64,000 nucleotides of DNA, taken from the NCBI GenBank assembly GCA_963930655.1, contig OZ005610.1, positions 11,785,001 through 11,849,000 on the forward strand, in the 5' to 3' direction. This DNA comes from Myrica gale (lineage: Eukaryota > Streptophyta > Magnoliopsida > Fagales > Myricaceae). The stretch's first letter is position 1. The number at the start of each line of letters is the position of its first letter. The notes below the pieces were generated by a model. That model searched no databases. It saw nothing but the letters and a program-made list of their open reading frames with translations, and was not told the origin of the DNA. Below, piece after piece: positions 36,001 through 47,232 of this stretch. Made by a program: the position numbers and the translations under genes.

Positions 36001-39000
36001 AATGACACTGATAGTATGTCCATTGATGAATTGCAGAGTTCTTTGTTGGTTCATGAGCAGAAAATGAATCGGCAAGACAAGGAGGAGCAAGCGTTACAAG
36101 CCTCGACATCAAAAGGAGGAGGTCAAGGAAGAGGAAGAGGCAGAGGCAGAGGCGGAAATGATGGTAGACACTCAAATCAGAAATCTGAAGATTCTGATTA
36201 TCAAGGGAGAGGAAAAGGCCATGACAACAACAATCATTCAACGTCTTTCAAGTCAAAGTCAGCAGACAAATCAAGAGTTGAATGCTACAGGTGTCACAAG
36301 TTTGGCCACTACAAGTCAGAGTGTCGTACAAATCTAAGGAGAGATGGTGGAAAGCAGTCCAATTTTGTTGAGAAGGAAGAAGAAGTGTCTTTATTGATGG
36401 CTTGTCACGTGAAGGAGGAAACCCACAAGAAATTCTTGTGGTACTTAGACACTGGGTGCAGCAACCATATGAGTGGAGAGAAGTCTGTATTCTCTGAATT
36501 GGATGAAGCTTTTTGTGATGTTGTGAAGTTTGGTGATGGCTCTACAGTCTCTGTTATGGGAAAGGGAAAGGTAGCAATTCAATCCAACAGAAATTCTATA
36601 CAAACTATTTCTAACGTTCTTTTTGTTCCAGATTTGAGAACAAATTTACTCAGTGTTGGTCAGCTACAAGAAAAGGGATATGAAATCTCTATAAAAAATG
36701 GAGTCTGCAGAATTGAAGATAAGAAGTTGGGCTTGATAGCTCAAGTCAACATGACAGCCAACAGAATGTTTCCATTGTATCTCCATGACACCGCTCACTC
36801 ATGTTTTTCTGCAAGATTGAGAGAGAAGGAATGGCTATGGCATTTTCGCTATGGACATCTTAGCTTTGGCGGGTTGAAGACTTTACAACAGAAGAATATG
36901 GTGACCGGTCTTCCTCAAATCACAGCTCCCTCTGAAGTTTGTGAAGAATGTATTGTTAGCAAACAACACCGAAATCAATTCCCACAAGGGAAATCATGGA
37001 GGGCAAAGGCTGCACTGGAGCTTGTTCATTCCGACATTTGTGGGCCAATAACTCCATGTTCTAATGGAGGTAAGAGATATATACTTACCTTCATTGATGA
37101 TTTTAGTCGCAAAAGCTGGGTTTATTTTTTGCAAGAGAAGTCTGAAGCTTTTCTAGCTTTTAAAAGCTATAAAGCACTAGTTGAGAAAGAAGTTAGCAGT
37201 CCTATAAAAATTCTTCGCACAGATCGTGGTGGAGAATATAACTCACATGAATTTGCAAATTTCTGTGAGACTTATGGAATCAAGAGGCAGCTTACAGCAG
37301 CTTATACACCCCAACAAAATGGCGTTTGTGAAAGGAAGAATCGCACTATTCTAAATATGGTGCGAAGTCTTTTAATTCGGAGCAATATTCCAAAGAGCTT
37401 CTGGCCTGAAGCAGTTAACTGGAGCATTTATATATTGAATAGAAGTCCTACACTTGCTGTTCAAAATATGACACCAGAGGAAGCATGGAGCGGACGGAAA
37501 CCTGCTGTAGATCACTTCAGAATTTTTGGGTGTGTTGCATATGCCCATATTCCAGATCAGAAGAGGAAGAAGCTGGATGACAAGGGAGAAAAATGTATTT
37601 TTCTTGGTGTTAGTGATCAGTCAAAAGCTTATAAGCTTTACAATCCTAACACTAAGAAAATACTTATCAGTCGAGACGTTGTTTTTGATGAAGATCAAAT
37701 CTGGAAATGGAGCAAAAATGTAGCTGGAGAGCCAATTCCAGCTAGTTTTGATGGAGAAGAAGGTGATGAAGCAAATCAGCCGCAACAACACCTTGCTCCA
37801 GCAACTGATGCGTTAGAAAATCCTGAAAATGAAACTCCTTTGACCTCTGAAGTCACTCCAACAGCACCAGAAGCAGCAGCTGAATCACGTTCTCATCGTG
37901 TTCGAAGGAGGCCAACATGGATGTCAGATTATGAGGTAACCGGAATTGATCAATCTGAAGACCCACTCACTCATTTTGCTCTATTTTCAGATTGTGACCC
38001 TACAGTGTTTGAAAGTGCTGTCAAAGAATCAAAATGGCGGAAGGCTATGGATGCTGAAATTGCAGCCATCGAAAAGAATGACACTTGGGAGTTATATGAT
38101 CTTCCAGAAGGGCACAAAACAATAGGTGTGAAGTGGGTTTACAAGACAAAGCTGAAGGAGAATGGTGAAGTCGACAAGTATAAGGCACGCTTGGTTGCCA
38201 AGGGGTATAAGCAAGAGTTCGGTGTTGATTATAAAGAAGTTTTTGCTCCAGTTGCAAGGCATGACACAATCAGATTGGTGATTGCCTTAGCAGCTCAGAA
38301 CTCATGGCCTATCTTCCAGCTAGACGTGAAGTCGGCGTTCCTCCATGGAGATTTGAAGGAACTGGTATTTATCGATCAACCTCCTGGTTATGTGAAATCT
38401 GGAAATGAGCATAAAGTGTATAGACTAAAGAAGGCTCTATATGGATTAAAACGAGCCCCACGGGCTTGGTATAATCGTATAGAAACCTATTTTTTGAAGG
38501 AAGGATTTCAAAAATGTCCTTATGAACATACACTTTTCATAAAAGTTGAGGATGGAGGGAAAATGCTCATTGTTTGCTTATATGTAGACGATCTAATCTA
38601 TACTGGAAGTAATACAGCCATGTTTGAAAGCTTTAAGAAATCCATGATGGCTGAATTTGAAATGTCTGATCTTGGCATGATGCATTACTTTCTTGGCATA
38701 GAAGTGTTGCAATCCTCTATTGGCATTCTTATTGCTCAAAAGAAATATGTGGGAGAAATCTTGGACAGGTTTCAGATGAAGGATTGTAATCCTGTGAATA
38801 CACCTTCTGAGTTTGGTTTGAAACTAAACAAGGATGATGGAGGAAAGAAGGTTAACAGTACTCTCTACAAGCAGTTTGTGGGGAGCTTAATGTATTTGAC
38901 TGCAACAAGGCCTGATATAATGCATGTTGTAAGTGTTATTAGTAGATACATGGAGTGTCCAACAAAGATTCATCTTTTGGCTGCAAAAAGAATTCTAAGG

Positions 39001-42000
39001 TACTTGCAAGGTACTAAGGATTTTGGGCTGCTCTTTAGAAAGGGAGAAAAGTCAGATTTGTTTGGTTTTACAGATAGTGATTATGCAGGAGATTCTAATG
39101 ATCGAAAAAGCACATCCGGATATGTTTTCATGTTGGGAACAAGAGCTGTTTCATGGTCATCAAAGAAGCAGCCAATCGTCACATTGTCAACTACTGAAGC
39201 TGAATTTGTTGCTGCAACAGCTTGTGCTTGCCAAGCTATTTGGCTAAAAAAACTTCTTGAAGAGTTGCAGTTCAAAGAAGATGGGCCTACTCTCATTTAT
39301 TGTGACAACAGTTCAGCAATAAAGCTCTCAAAGAATCCTGTTCTACATGGTCGAAGCAAGCATATAGATGTGAAGTATCATTTCTTAAGGGATCTCACGA
39401 CTGATGGAGTTATTAATCTGGTTTACTGCAGAAGCGAAGACCAGATTGCTGATATTCTAACAAAGCCTCTCAAATTTCCAGCATTTCAAAAGCTCAGGGA
39501 GTTACTTGGTGTTTGCAGTTCAAAGGACTTTATCTGAGAGCTGGAGCTTCAAAGTTTTAGTACTATTAAACTGATTTATGTGTGGAACATCAGTTTAAGG
39601 GAGAGTTTGTTGGATAATTTAGTAGCAGCACGTTAGAATGTGTAGATTTGGTTTGTCCTAGTCTTTAGGTTTGTTTAGCATGATGTTAGTGGTGTGTAGC
39701 ATGATGTTAGTGGTGTTTAGCATGATGTTAGTGGTGCCTATTTTTGTGTTTTTTGTAACCGTTGTTCTTTAGCCTATATAACGGCTATTTCTTTAGCAAT
39801 GAAGAAGCAGAGTTGTCGTCCCACTCTATTTTCCCTTTGTTATTATTTTATCATTTTTCTTCTTCCATTTTTCATCAATTGGAAAAAGTTAGTACTTTAA
39901 AGGAGTCATTTGCCAAGGATGGTACTTGGAGGAGGTGTATTACAAATGAAATAGTAGTTTAAGGCGGTAAAGCATAATTTTTCCTAGAATTCATTAAAGA
40001 AAAGAACACTTACAATCACTGAGCGCAAATATCTTCTTTGAAACAATTCCAGATATTTGGGTTCTGGGAGTTGTTCAAGAGTTGCAATATAATCCTGTCG
40101 AGCATGATATGACACCATTTTGTGAACGCTCTATTGTATTCTCATTCTGGACCATGATATATGATTGAGAAATCAGAAATTAGAACCTGAATTTCAGTTG
40201 CCTCCTGAGATATATCAACTTCCTTGCCACGAAGTTTCTGAAGTGCAGACTCAAACTCCTTTTTACGCCCTGTCTTTGCCTAAAATTTGCAGTTGGGTCA
40301 TTTTCTACGTTTGCATTCTTTGCAATGTTGTTCTTATTAAGAGAACCTAATAGTAAATATTTAATTGGTGCACATATTTGTGTGTGTGTATGAGAATGTA
40401 AACCATATCTGTATGCATCTGCATCTGCATAATATAAATTAGTTTCATCACTATTCTTACCAGCCATCTGGGAGACTCTGGAATGAGAAACAGACCCAAA
40501 AGCAGAACAACGCATGGGATGAGTCCTGCAATAACTCACAGGTAAGCCTCCCTGTCATTAATCTACCATTGACAATTGTAGGTCTTCTAAAATATGCACA
40601 CACTACTATGTCTTTTGCAAGGATTATGCCAATCTCGCTATTTTTCAATAAAATAAATATCAAGGCTTAGTCAGCAAATTTCACCCGTTAGCGCCAAATT
40701 CCTCCATGTTATCACTGTCCCAACAATGAAAGCAACAGACACTCCAGCGCAGATCATGAACTATGGAGGATTAAGAAGAAAATATCAGAAACTATCCCAC
40801 GTCTTATCAGAGAGAGGTATGCTCTATGTTTTTGCTCGCATGCTGCAGAAAACAAATACCACTTCCCAAGGAAATATGTACTGTCTAGCTTCAGAGTTGG
40901 AAAAGGTATTAAATAAGTTGCTTTGGTTCTTGTGTTAATTCTTTACCTGATTTATGGTTGTCAGTGCTCCTCGAAGATCCTTGGGTGCTATTTCAGCTAT
41001 GAAGACAGGTACCTTGTCAAGCATGGTTTCAAATTTGTTAACTACACGCTTTGAAGACTTCATAACAGGGTATGTCACCAAAATGTAAGGGTTTAATTCT
41101 CATAGCTAACAGTATGTATTAGATTCCCAGGAGAAAAAGTTATGCACCACATAGGAAAAGACTCCCATTCCGTATCCTGTAGCCAGCCTTCCAATGTCCA
41201 ATGCTAAAGCTCCCTTCGCAATAATCAAGATGTGGAAAATATTATCAGCTCACGTTTCTGGTGAAATAGAAATGCACAACTGACTCCAAGGAGTACACTG
41301 TACAAACCTCAGCAAAGTAAATGCAAAACCACCCTGCAATGCAGACACCCGCAGACATTCTCATTGCCTACATTTATTCAACAATAGACTTATTGGTACA
41401 TGATGAGCATACGCCAAAGATCGACTGAAAGTATGCACTTTGAATCAGCATGATTACCCTCTGCTTACCCCTTTCCGACCAATAAAATCAGCAATTGGCC
41501 CACTCGTTATTGCACCGATCATTGCACCAAAGGTCAATATGGAGCCAAAGACTGAATACTGCATTCATAAACACCCACTGAGTATCAAGGCAAAACAACT
41601 CACAAGTCAGAAGTCCAAACTCTTGGGTCTGCCAGCATTAGAAGTAGCATTGAACTCGGTGATGCCGGGTATAACTTTTCTTGTGATACAAGGAATTTTT
41701 TTTTTAGATTTCCCAGAAAAGTACAACAATCGCATGTTCTGTCAACTGATCGTCCTTATTTTAATTGAAGCCTTGTTTTATAATTTTCTTATGAACATAT
41801 ATGTATATATCCTAAAAGGCATGTCTGAGGCAACCAATATGGTAGAAGTATTGTACCTCAGCCAAAGATAGATCGAGATCTTCCCTGATAGCACTCTGAG
41901 TAGGTGATGAATAGCCTGCCTGGAGACCAATAGAAATTTCCACAACAGAAGAACACAGAACATTTACTTGTGGAAAATCCTAAGCTAAATGCAGTTATGT

Positions 42001-42324
42001 CTTGGAAGTTGAGTTCTAGCTGCAGATTTAGACTCTCATGAGTTATGAAATGAACACTGAGGTAGTTTAGAGCTTAATTAAAGACTAAGCATTTATGTAC
42101 GCTTAGCGGGAAAAGTGAACCCAGGAAAAAGCACTTACACAGGATCCGAATTCAAAAGAACCACAAACTGAGACAAATGTGCTGAAGTAAACCATCCAGT
42201 GATGCCCTTGGCTGCTTTTCTGAGAGGGTCCATATTCTCCATTAGCTGGACTCTTTTCGTCTTGCAAAAGTGATTCTCGTATCTGTTCTTGCCCACAACT
42301 CTCTTCATCCTCCTTGATGGCCAT
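33051..42324 (-). CDS. ERD6-like monosaccharide transporter (MFS), 18 exons, copia element in intron 10
   Basis: Exons in order: 42324-42139, 41919-41857, 41558-41469, 41367-41308, 41213-41148, 41012-40947, 40760-40685, 40525-40461, 40279-40187, 40094-40014, 34710-34626, 34512-34469, 34381-34319, 34220-34161, 34076-34023, 33908-33849, 33767-33653, 33166-33051. All borders are GT-AG and every phase fits, giving 480 residues. Sugar-porter marks are present: the acidic N-terminus, GRKG after the second helix, PESPRWL before the central loop, [13 protein letters not shown] in helix 7, DKAGRKPLL, and [11 protein letters not shown] after helix 12. ERD6-like carriers work in the vacuole membrane, exporting sugars with H+. 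The sequence is closest to my memory of ERD6-like 7, though some members have been reported to move zinc. Intron 10 is 5303 bp, of which 4904 are the retrotransposon. Confidence 0.9.
34974..35222 (+). repeat. 5' LTR of the copia element
   Basis: It starts TGTTGG and ends TTTCATCA. It carries a TATATAA box at about 35120 and two copies of the CATGATGTTAGTGGTG-containing 21-bp unit. Confidence 0.93.
35224..35235 (+). other. Primer-binding site of the copia element
   Basis: TGGTATCAGAGC, one base after the 5' LTR, is the standard copia site complementary to initiator tRNA-Met. Confidence 0.9.
35252..35656 (+). pseudogene. copia gag N-terminal part, prematurely stopped
   Basis: The gag ATG is at 35252. 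The frame runs 134 codons through a UBN2/gag-like region ([15 protein letters not shown]) and then meets an inserted segment. That segment adds a nonsense run ([17 protein letters not shown]) and a TGA at 35654-35656. The insert is described under findings. The gag frame resumes in the next feature. Confidence 0.85.
35441..35814 (+). repeat. 162-bp direct repeat in gag (212 bp apart), with an inverted 50-bp segment between
   Basis: 35441-35602 and 35653-35814 are identical except for one base (CTTCCAG against CTTTCAG). The intervening 35603-35652 is the exact reverse complement of 35377-35426, which lies just upstream. The total gain is 212 bp, not a multiple of three. Confidence 0.93.
35653..39537 (+). 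CDS. copia gag-pol polyprotein, open from within gag to the end
   Basis: The frame is open for 1294 codons but has no ATG at its start, being the continuation of gag after the duplication. In order: gag; zinc knuckle [14 protein letters not shown] (about residue 210); aspartic protease DTGCSNH (about 265); integrase HHCC finger (about 395-435) and core with D-D-E residues ([27 protein letters not shown]); reverse transcriptase with [21 protein letters not shown] and YVDDL (about 976); RNase H with DSDYAGD (about 1140) and TTEAEF. All catalytic motifs that I checked are present. It is probably not expressed as one protein because of the upstream break. Confidence 0.9.
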   Translation: MKDLKAKNYLFQAIDRFILETILCKETSKQIWDSMKKKYEGTTKTKRAQLQAFRDDFETLHMKSDESVSDYFSRTMAIANKMRIHGDKMTDVTIIEKILRSMTTKFNYVVCSIEESNDTDSMSIDELQSSLLVHEQKMNRQDKEEQALQASTSKGGGQGRGRGRGRGGNDGRHSNQKSEDSDYQGRGKGHDNNNHSTSFKSKSADKSRVECYRCHKFGHYKSECRTNLRRDGGKQSNFVEKEEEVSLLMACHVKEETHKKFLWYLDTGCSNHMSGEKSVFSELDEAFCDVVKFGDGSTVSVMGKGKVAIQSNRNSIQTISNVLFVPDLRTNLLSVGQLQEKGYEISIKNGVCRIEDKKLGLIAQVNMTANRMFPLYLHDTAHSCFSARLREKEWLWHFRYGHLSFGGLKTLQQKNMVTGLPQITAPSEVCEECIVSKQHRNQFPQGKSWRAKAALELVHSDICGPITPCSNGGKRYILTFIDDFSRKSWVYFLQEKSEAFLAFKSYKALVEKEVSSPIKILRTDRGGEYNSHEFANFCETYGIKRQLTAAYTPQQNGVCERKNRTILNMVRSLLIRSNIPKSFWPEAVNWSIYILNRSPTLAVQNMTPEEAWSGRKPAVDHFRIFGCVAYAHIPDQKRKKLDDKGEKCIFLGVSDQSKAYKLYNPNTKKILISRDVVFDEDQIWKWSKNVAGEPIPASFDGEEGDEANQPQQHLAPATDALENPENETPLTSEVTPTAPEAAAESRSHRVRRRPTWMSDYEVTGIDQSEDPLTHFALFSDCDPTVFESAVKESKWRKAMDAEIAAIEKNDTWELYDLPEGHKTIGVKWVYKTKLKENGEVDKYKARLVAKGYKQEFGVDYKEVFAPVARHDTIRLVIALAAQNSWPIFQLDVKSAFLHGDLKELVFIDQPPGYVKSGNEHKVYRLKKALYGLKRAPRAWYNRIETYFLKEGFQKCPYEHTLFIKVEDGGKMLIVCLYVDDLIYTGSNTAMFESFKKSMMAEFEMSDLGMMHYFLGIEVLQSSIGILIAQKKYVGEILDRFQMKDCNPVNTPSEFGLKLNKDDGGKKVNSTLYKQFVGSLMYLTATRPDIMHVVSVISRYMECPTKIHLLAAKRILRYLQGTKDFGLLFRKGEKSDLFGFTDSDYAGDSNDRKSTSGYVFMLGTRAVSWSSKKQPIVTLSTTEAEFVAATACACQAIWLKKLLEELQFKEDGPTLIYCDNSSAIKLSKNPVLHGRSKHIDVKYHFLRDLTTDGVINLVYCRSEDQIADILTKPLKFPAFQKLRELLGVCSSKDFI
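39608..39877 (+). repeat. 3' LTR of the copia element
   Basis: It matches the 5' LTR but has three copies of the 21-bp unit and one substitution (ATTTCTTTAG against ATTTCGTTAG). Confidence 0.93.
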
Positions 42325-43110
42325 GCCTTTTTTGTCTATATTACTTCACTATCTTTATGTATCTATCTGGATAAATAGCGAAGAGTATGAGATATAGAGA
42401 GATGGGTGCAGAACAAAGGAATTATATGGTAGTGTAAGCGAGGGGACTTGTTTCCTATCAAAGCTGTGGATATGGCACCAATACCACAACAAAACTTCTT
42501 TTTGAAGTTTTATGACCGTATCTGCATTTTTTTCTTCTCGCAGTGTTTTCTTCAGTTCAATATCTGTAACATAACTAAGTAGGCAATTCTTTATTCGCTT
42601 TGACTTGTCTGCTCCAGGTACAGCTAATTTTGTGGGACAAAGCAATAGTATTGCATAATTCAAAGATCTTTGTTGTTTACATGTAAATTGAACAGCAAAA
42701 CATGGGCTAAACTTTCACAGAACACGGCAGAACAGAAAGCTGAGGAGCTTTTGTTTTTTCCTTGACAATAAGTGGATTTTATCTTCCGAAGAAATCTTAT
42801 TCACTCCTACTTTGGAAAAGTGAAGTTATCCTTCCCTTCCAGAGGTAGATTTGCCACACACGTGCGATGCTTTGAAAAAAACTCTTCTTCATTCAAGGAA
42901 AAAGGAGATGAAAATGATCAGCTTGGAGTGTAGACTACAAAAAACAGAGGCGAAAAATGGTAATAGAAGCTTCCAATTAACAGGAGACAGGAAGCAAAAG
43001 GGTGATCCATAGAAATTACCTATGGACCTCCATTTGGCTCCTAGTTCAATTTCTTTCCTTCCTTTTATTTTTTTAATTTCTTTTGTTTTTCTGTTCTTAC
43101 TTATTTTCAT
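42325..43110 (-). other. 5' region of the sugar transporter
   Basis: This holds the promoter and 5' UTR. A 102-codon ORF at 42663-42355 shows no family features. No sure TATA box was placed. Confidence 0.3.
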
Positions 43111-44200
43111 ATGGATCTGTTTTGGTGGTCCATCGAGTGGGCCTATATGACTGAAGATCCAAGCTTTTCAAGAATCCCGACAGGCTTCCCTCTTTTGTCT
43201 GTGGCAGTGCTAGCTACGCTTCATGCTAGCTGGAGTTGGCATTTAATTCCAGATGAAGACCCGGAATTTGATTCCGGCCAATAATTCTGAATATCCTGCT
43301 CTTTTCAGAACGTGAAGATGAATAATCTAGTCGAACACTCAGAATCAAAAAATCATTACAGGGAGTGAAAAATCAGTGATCATTACTCCCCAGTAGATTT
43401 AAGTAAAGCAAAAGTCCTCAGCTACCAAGAACTTCAAGCAACTACCATTCCTCAAGTACTGGGTGACTTCCAACTTTGATTGTTAGTTTCATGCAGCTCC
43501 TTCTTATCTCTTTCTCCATGAAAGAAACAAAAGAGAATGCCATGATTCCCCACCCATAGTTAACTTCAGCTGTCACTTCCGATTAAAGACAGATCAAGGT
43601 TTTGTAACCAATCCCACGAGGCCTACATGCCGACTTCATTGCGAGCTATCAGTCTCTGCTTATTAGCAGAATATGCTACTTCCTTTGATGCTTTCGCAGT
43701 GGAAGGAGCAACAAAAGTGTTATTATATGAAATTAAATTATCCTTTTTTTAATGTAAATATGCATTTTTCCATATACTGTTTTATTATCCGTGATGATGT
43801 GAGCTGTGATTTGGCATGTGGAGCTGAATCAGCTTATTCTCTTTGCACAGTTCCAAGTTCAGAAGACAGAGATCCATATTTAAACTGAAAGAACAAAACA
43901 AAACCAAAGACTTTAGATATTCAATGTATGCATCTTTGTTACTGAAACAAAGAATAAAGCAGCTCATGTTAATATATGGCGACTTGGGAATAGGACCGGA
44001 GGTGGTGGGCCCCAATAATTACTCTATTATATTAAAACACTTACTCTATTCCAAACGAAAAAACATTCCTGGACGGCTGGACCAGTAGTTATATTTAAGT
44101 ATTCCAAGTCTTATTTTATTAGTTCGAATAGAAGAAAAAAAAAAGGGTTCGCAACCCTATTTGATGTTACTTTGAAATAAAACTTGATTTTTTGGTCTAC
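43111..44200. other. Gene-free DNA
   Basis: No gene, RNA gene or definite repeat was recognised. Confidence 0.35.
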
Positions 44201-44219
44201 TTGATGAGCTTCAAACTTT

Positions 44220-44710
44220 TACAAGATGAGAGGCCTGCCTAGCAAAAGAACGGGAGCGGAACTTTCCCCGTGGGGTCAGCCTTTGATACTAAGGGAAAGA
44301 GGAGTGGTGAAACAGAAACAGAGAGTTTTATACGAGAGGCGTTCTAGACATTCCTGCTTAGAGGAAACAGTAAGAAATGGACAGATTGCGGCTCCCTTCT
44401 GATCATCTGGGACTCTGTTGTATGGCGGGTCTTGTCTCAACCGCAACAGGTTCTAGAATCAGCGCTGAATAACGTATGCAGAGGAGAACTTGACATGGCA
44501 GGCCTGGTAGGGAGCGGCCACCTATAATGGGGTGCTCTCAAGGATTACTACCCAAATCAAATGGGTTCCTCTGGTGGGCTAGATGCTTGCCCAGTTTTCC
44601 AGGCCCTTTAGGCTTATCCTCAGAGTTCTGATTTAGACAACGTGATCTGTCTTTTTCGGATTTCTTTTGAAGAAGCTTTCTTCTTATTCACTACTTCGGA
44701 CTGGGCCAAA
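44220..44710. other. Possible mitochondrial DNA insertion (NUMT)
   Basis: Base composition changes to near-balanced GC between AT-rich flanks, and the style (CTCAAGGATTACTACCCAAATC, GAAGAAGCTTTCTTCTT) resembles plant mitochondrial intergenic DNA. No mitochondrial gene is identified, so this is a suspicion only. Confidence 0.2.
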
Positions 44711-45964
44711 TGGGTCGATTATTCCTTACCCATCAAAACTCACTCTACTATAATTTGTCATGTTTGCAAACCACAATGTTATGGAAATTTTGGGACACAA
44801 TTTTATGAAAATTTTGGGAACGTTGTAAAAATTAAGGTGGATTATAGTTTTGTTGGATTTTTTATAATAATAAAAATAGAATTTTATGGGATGGTTTGAG
44901 TGAAAATTTTTTTATGTTTATGGTAAAGGAAATAGATAATTTGATGAGAGCTAGAAATTCTTTTGAAGTGATTTTTTTGGAAAAAAAATCATCTTGAGCT
45001 ACTACCAATGTGATTTCAAAGTTTAAACTATGACATATTGAGCATCCAACTTCCACAATTAATCAAATTGCAACTTGAAATAAAATTTTGATGGTTAAAA
45101 CTGCGCCACATAGCTCACTTATAACACTTGTGGCATGAGTTTGAGAATTGAATATTTTTTGGGAGAGCAAATTGATGAAATTAAATAGTTCTTGGGTTTA
45201 ATGCATCAAAGATGATATTTGAAACCCCATTATTTTGGTAGTTTGAGGTTCAAAATGACTTTTTCCCTATTTTTTTTTTTAAAAAAAAAATTGATTTAGT
45301 TATATTTACAAACCAAAATTTTGGTATTGAGAGAAATTTTAGGCTTTTGTTTGGTTTGCTTACTTCACCATACTTTCCTTGGTTTCTGTCATTCAAAAAT
45401 ATACTCACACTCCTCAAAAGAATATATTTCAGATTCTTTTTTATGAAAGAATTTTCTCATTCTACAGTCTACACAGTTTTTTTTTTCTTCTTCAAATTCT
45501 ATCTCTCTGGATGTTGCTAGATATATATAATCATTCACATGTGGACTTGATCATGGACTGGCAGCCTACCGGGTCCAGCAAAGGCCGCCTCATTTTGGCG
45601 GTCTTAAAGACTCTTAGCTGGGTGGGGGCAGCCTTAAAAATTGGAACTTAAAACAAAAAAGCCAGGCCCAACTAGGTCCAGAACACAACCCCACTACCAC
45701 GTGACCATTTTTGGAAAAACCCAGGGACCACGTGACCATTTTTTATGAATTTCTATGAGATTAACCCTCTGCAAAAATCTATCTTATAAGGTTGTGTGCT
45801 TCAAAAACAATATCATCACAATAGGTATTCAGAAGTGCTAATGTTTCATAATCGGCTACACTGCTAGAGGCTTAGAGCTTCTTTCAAAAGAGGGAGGGGC
45901 ACTGGAGATCTGACAAAGGAATTGTGCAATAAAGGGAAGCACTATGGAAACCTTTTGCCTTTGA
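44711..45964. other. Gene-free, AT-rich DNA
   Basis: 44780-45050 has AATTTTGGGA and GATAATTTGATGAGA phrases resembling the window's MITE family but too decayed to delimit. No gene is seen. Confidence 0.3.
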
Positions 45965-46030
45965 ATCTCTTGTACTGAACTAGCCCTAGCAACTCTTATC
46001 TCTTGTACTGAACTAGCCCTAGCAACTCTT
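45965..46030. repeat. Exact tandem duplication of a 33-bp unit
   Basis: The unit beginning ATCTCTTGTACTGAACTAGC is present twice with no difference. Confidence 0.9.
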
Positions 46031-46143
46031 ACATATCTGGACCAGCTGGTAAACAAAGTTAACAAACACGGCCAAATTACTGCAGAAGATAGATAGAAAA
46101 GAATAGTAACAAGTATATATGGAGTCCGCAGTTTCAGTAAGTT

Positions 46144-46437
46144 CTAGTGCACACTATCCAGCATACCCATCTGCAGATGAATGCTCTGTTTACACTCAAA
46201 ACCTAGGAGAAGCACAACATTGAAGCTGTAAGTAAAGCCTTTTATCCTTCCAGAATTGAGCACACAAAGTGTAGAGACCAAAATGGAAACCATTTCATTC
46301 AGACCAAGTGTGACAAATGAGCCGGTAACATCCAGCATCAAGTTAACGCGACTACACTCCGCCCCCTTTGACCCAATCTTGTAGTTGATGAGTTCATGAG
46401 AATCTGCAACATTTTCACTCGAAAGGAATTTGCGCTC
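46144..46437 (-). other. Exon-like open block, unrecognised
   Basis: On the minus strand an acceptor-like CTCATTAG is followed by 97 open codons to a stop, with sequence that looks coding (LSSENVADSHELINYKIGS, NLMLDVTGSFVTLGLNEM). A second coding-like run ends in a stop at about 46592 (FVRRESHGVCIMHRIVQPF). I could not assign either one. They may be the end of an unknown gene or pseudogene downstream of RKF3, or its alternative 3' region. Confidence 0.25.
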
Positions 46438-47232
46438 CTAATGAGAGGATTCAGGTATGCCTGTTAGCAGATTCAGTCACTGCATCTGCAATTCCTTTGG
46501 TTAAAAACAGGTTTGTTTGTATGCAATTCTTATCCATGAGGGAGGGTCATAGCAGGTTTTTGGCTTGTAAATGCGGTTTAACAGGTCAAAGCTAGTGTTT
46601 AGCTTGTAAAGCTTGTTTCTCTGTTATGGTGATGTCTTGCAACTCCTTCCTTAGAAGGCCACTGGAAAATGGTTGCACAATGCGATGCATAATGCAGACT
46701 CCATGACTCTCCCTTCGAACAAATGAGAAAAACGTTTCCTTCTTGATTTTAAACATTGCCCTTGGGATGTCATGAAGTTGGCGTATTTGCATAATGAGAT
46801 CCAAGCAGTTTTTGAAATAAAATTTAAGCACTCTCTCTCATGACAAGGCAGCATATTTCAACAAAAAAAATCCATATATCACTCATAATGGGCGTTCTAT
46901 GGACACAAATTTCAATAAATGTAAGCAAGTAGGATATCAGCGTCTTAGCATCTGCAAGTCATCAAGCTTCCAAAACCAAAATAGGGCCTCAAAATAAGGA
47001 ACAAATGCCTTAACAGAAGTCCAGTTTATCTAATCATGCTCTATTCAACAAAAATTCAACGAATCAACTAAATGTATACATGTATATTTTCTTTACAATA
47101 GAAGATGTGATTCCGAATTCAGGAACCAAAAAATCTAGACGAACAAATAAAATCAGGGAGACCATACCAATTAGGGTAATCCCCACTGGAGAATCCTATA
47201 TGGTCCTCTCATTTCATGTCAAACTTTTGAGA

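Larger units (their letters stand above)
34974..39877 (+). mobile_element. Full-length Ty1/copia LTR retrotransposon in the transporter intron
   Basis: LTRs at 34974-35222 (249 bp) and 39608-39877 (270 bp) are identical except for one base and one extra 21-bp repeat unit. The 5-bp target duplication ATTGG is at 34969-34973 and 39878-39882. The primer-binding site TGGTATCAGAGC (35224-35235) matches the 3' end of initiator tRNA-Met, and a purine tract (TTAAGGGAGAG, ~39596-39605) precedes the 3' LTR. It is antisense to the host gene, so its signals need not disrupt host splicing. Domain order protease-integrase-RT-RNase H identifies copia. Confidence 0.95.

Noticed and set aside
40180..40539. 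119-codon minus-strand ORF through transporter exons 8-9
   Set aside because: Reads through the intron in the wrong frame; the spliced frame gives the conserved PESPRWL and following sequence.
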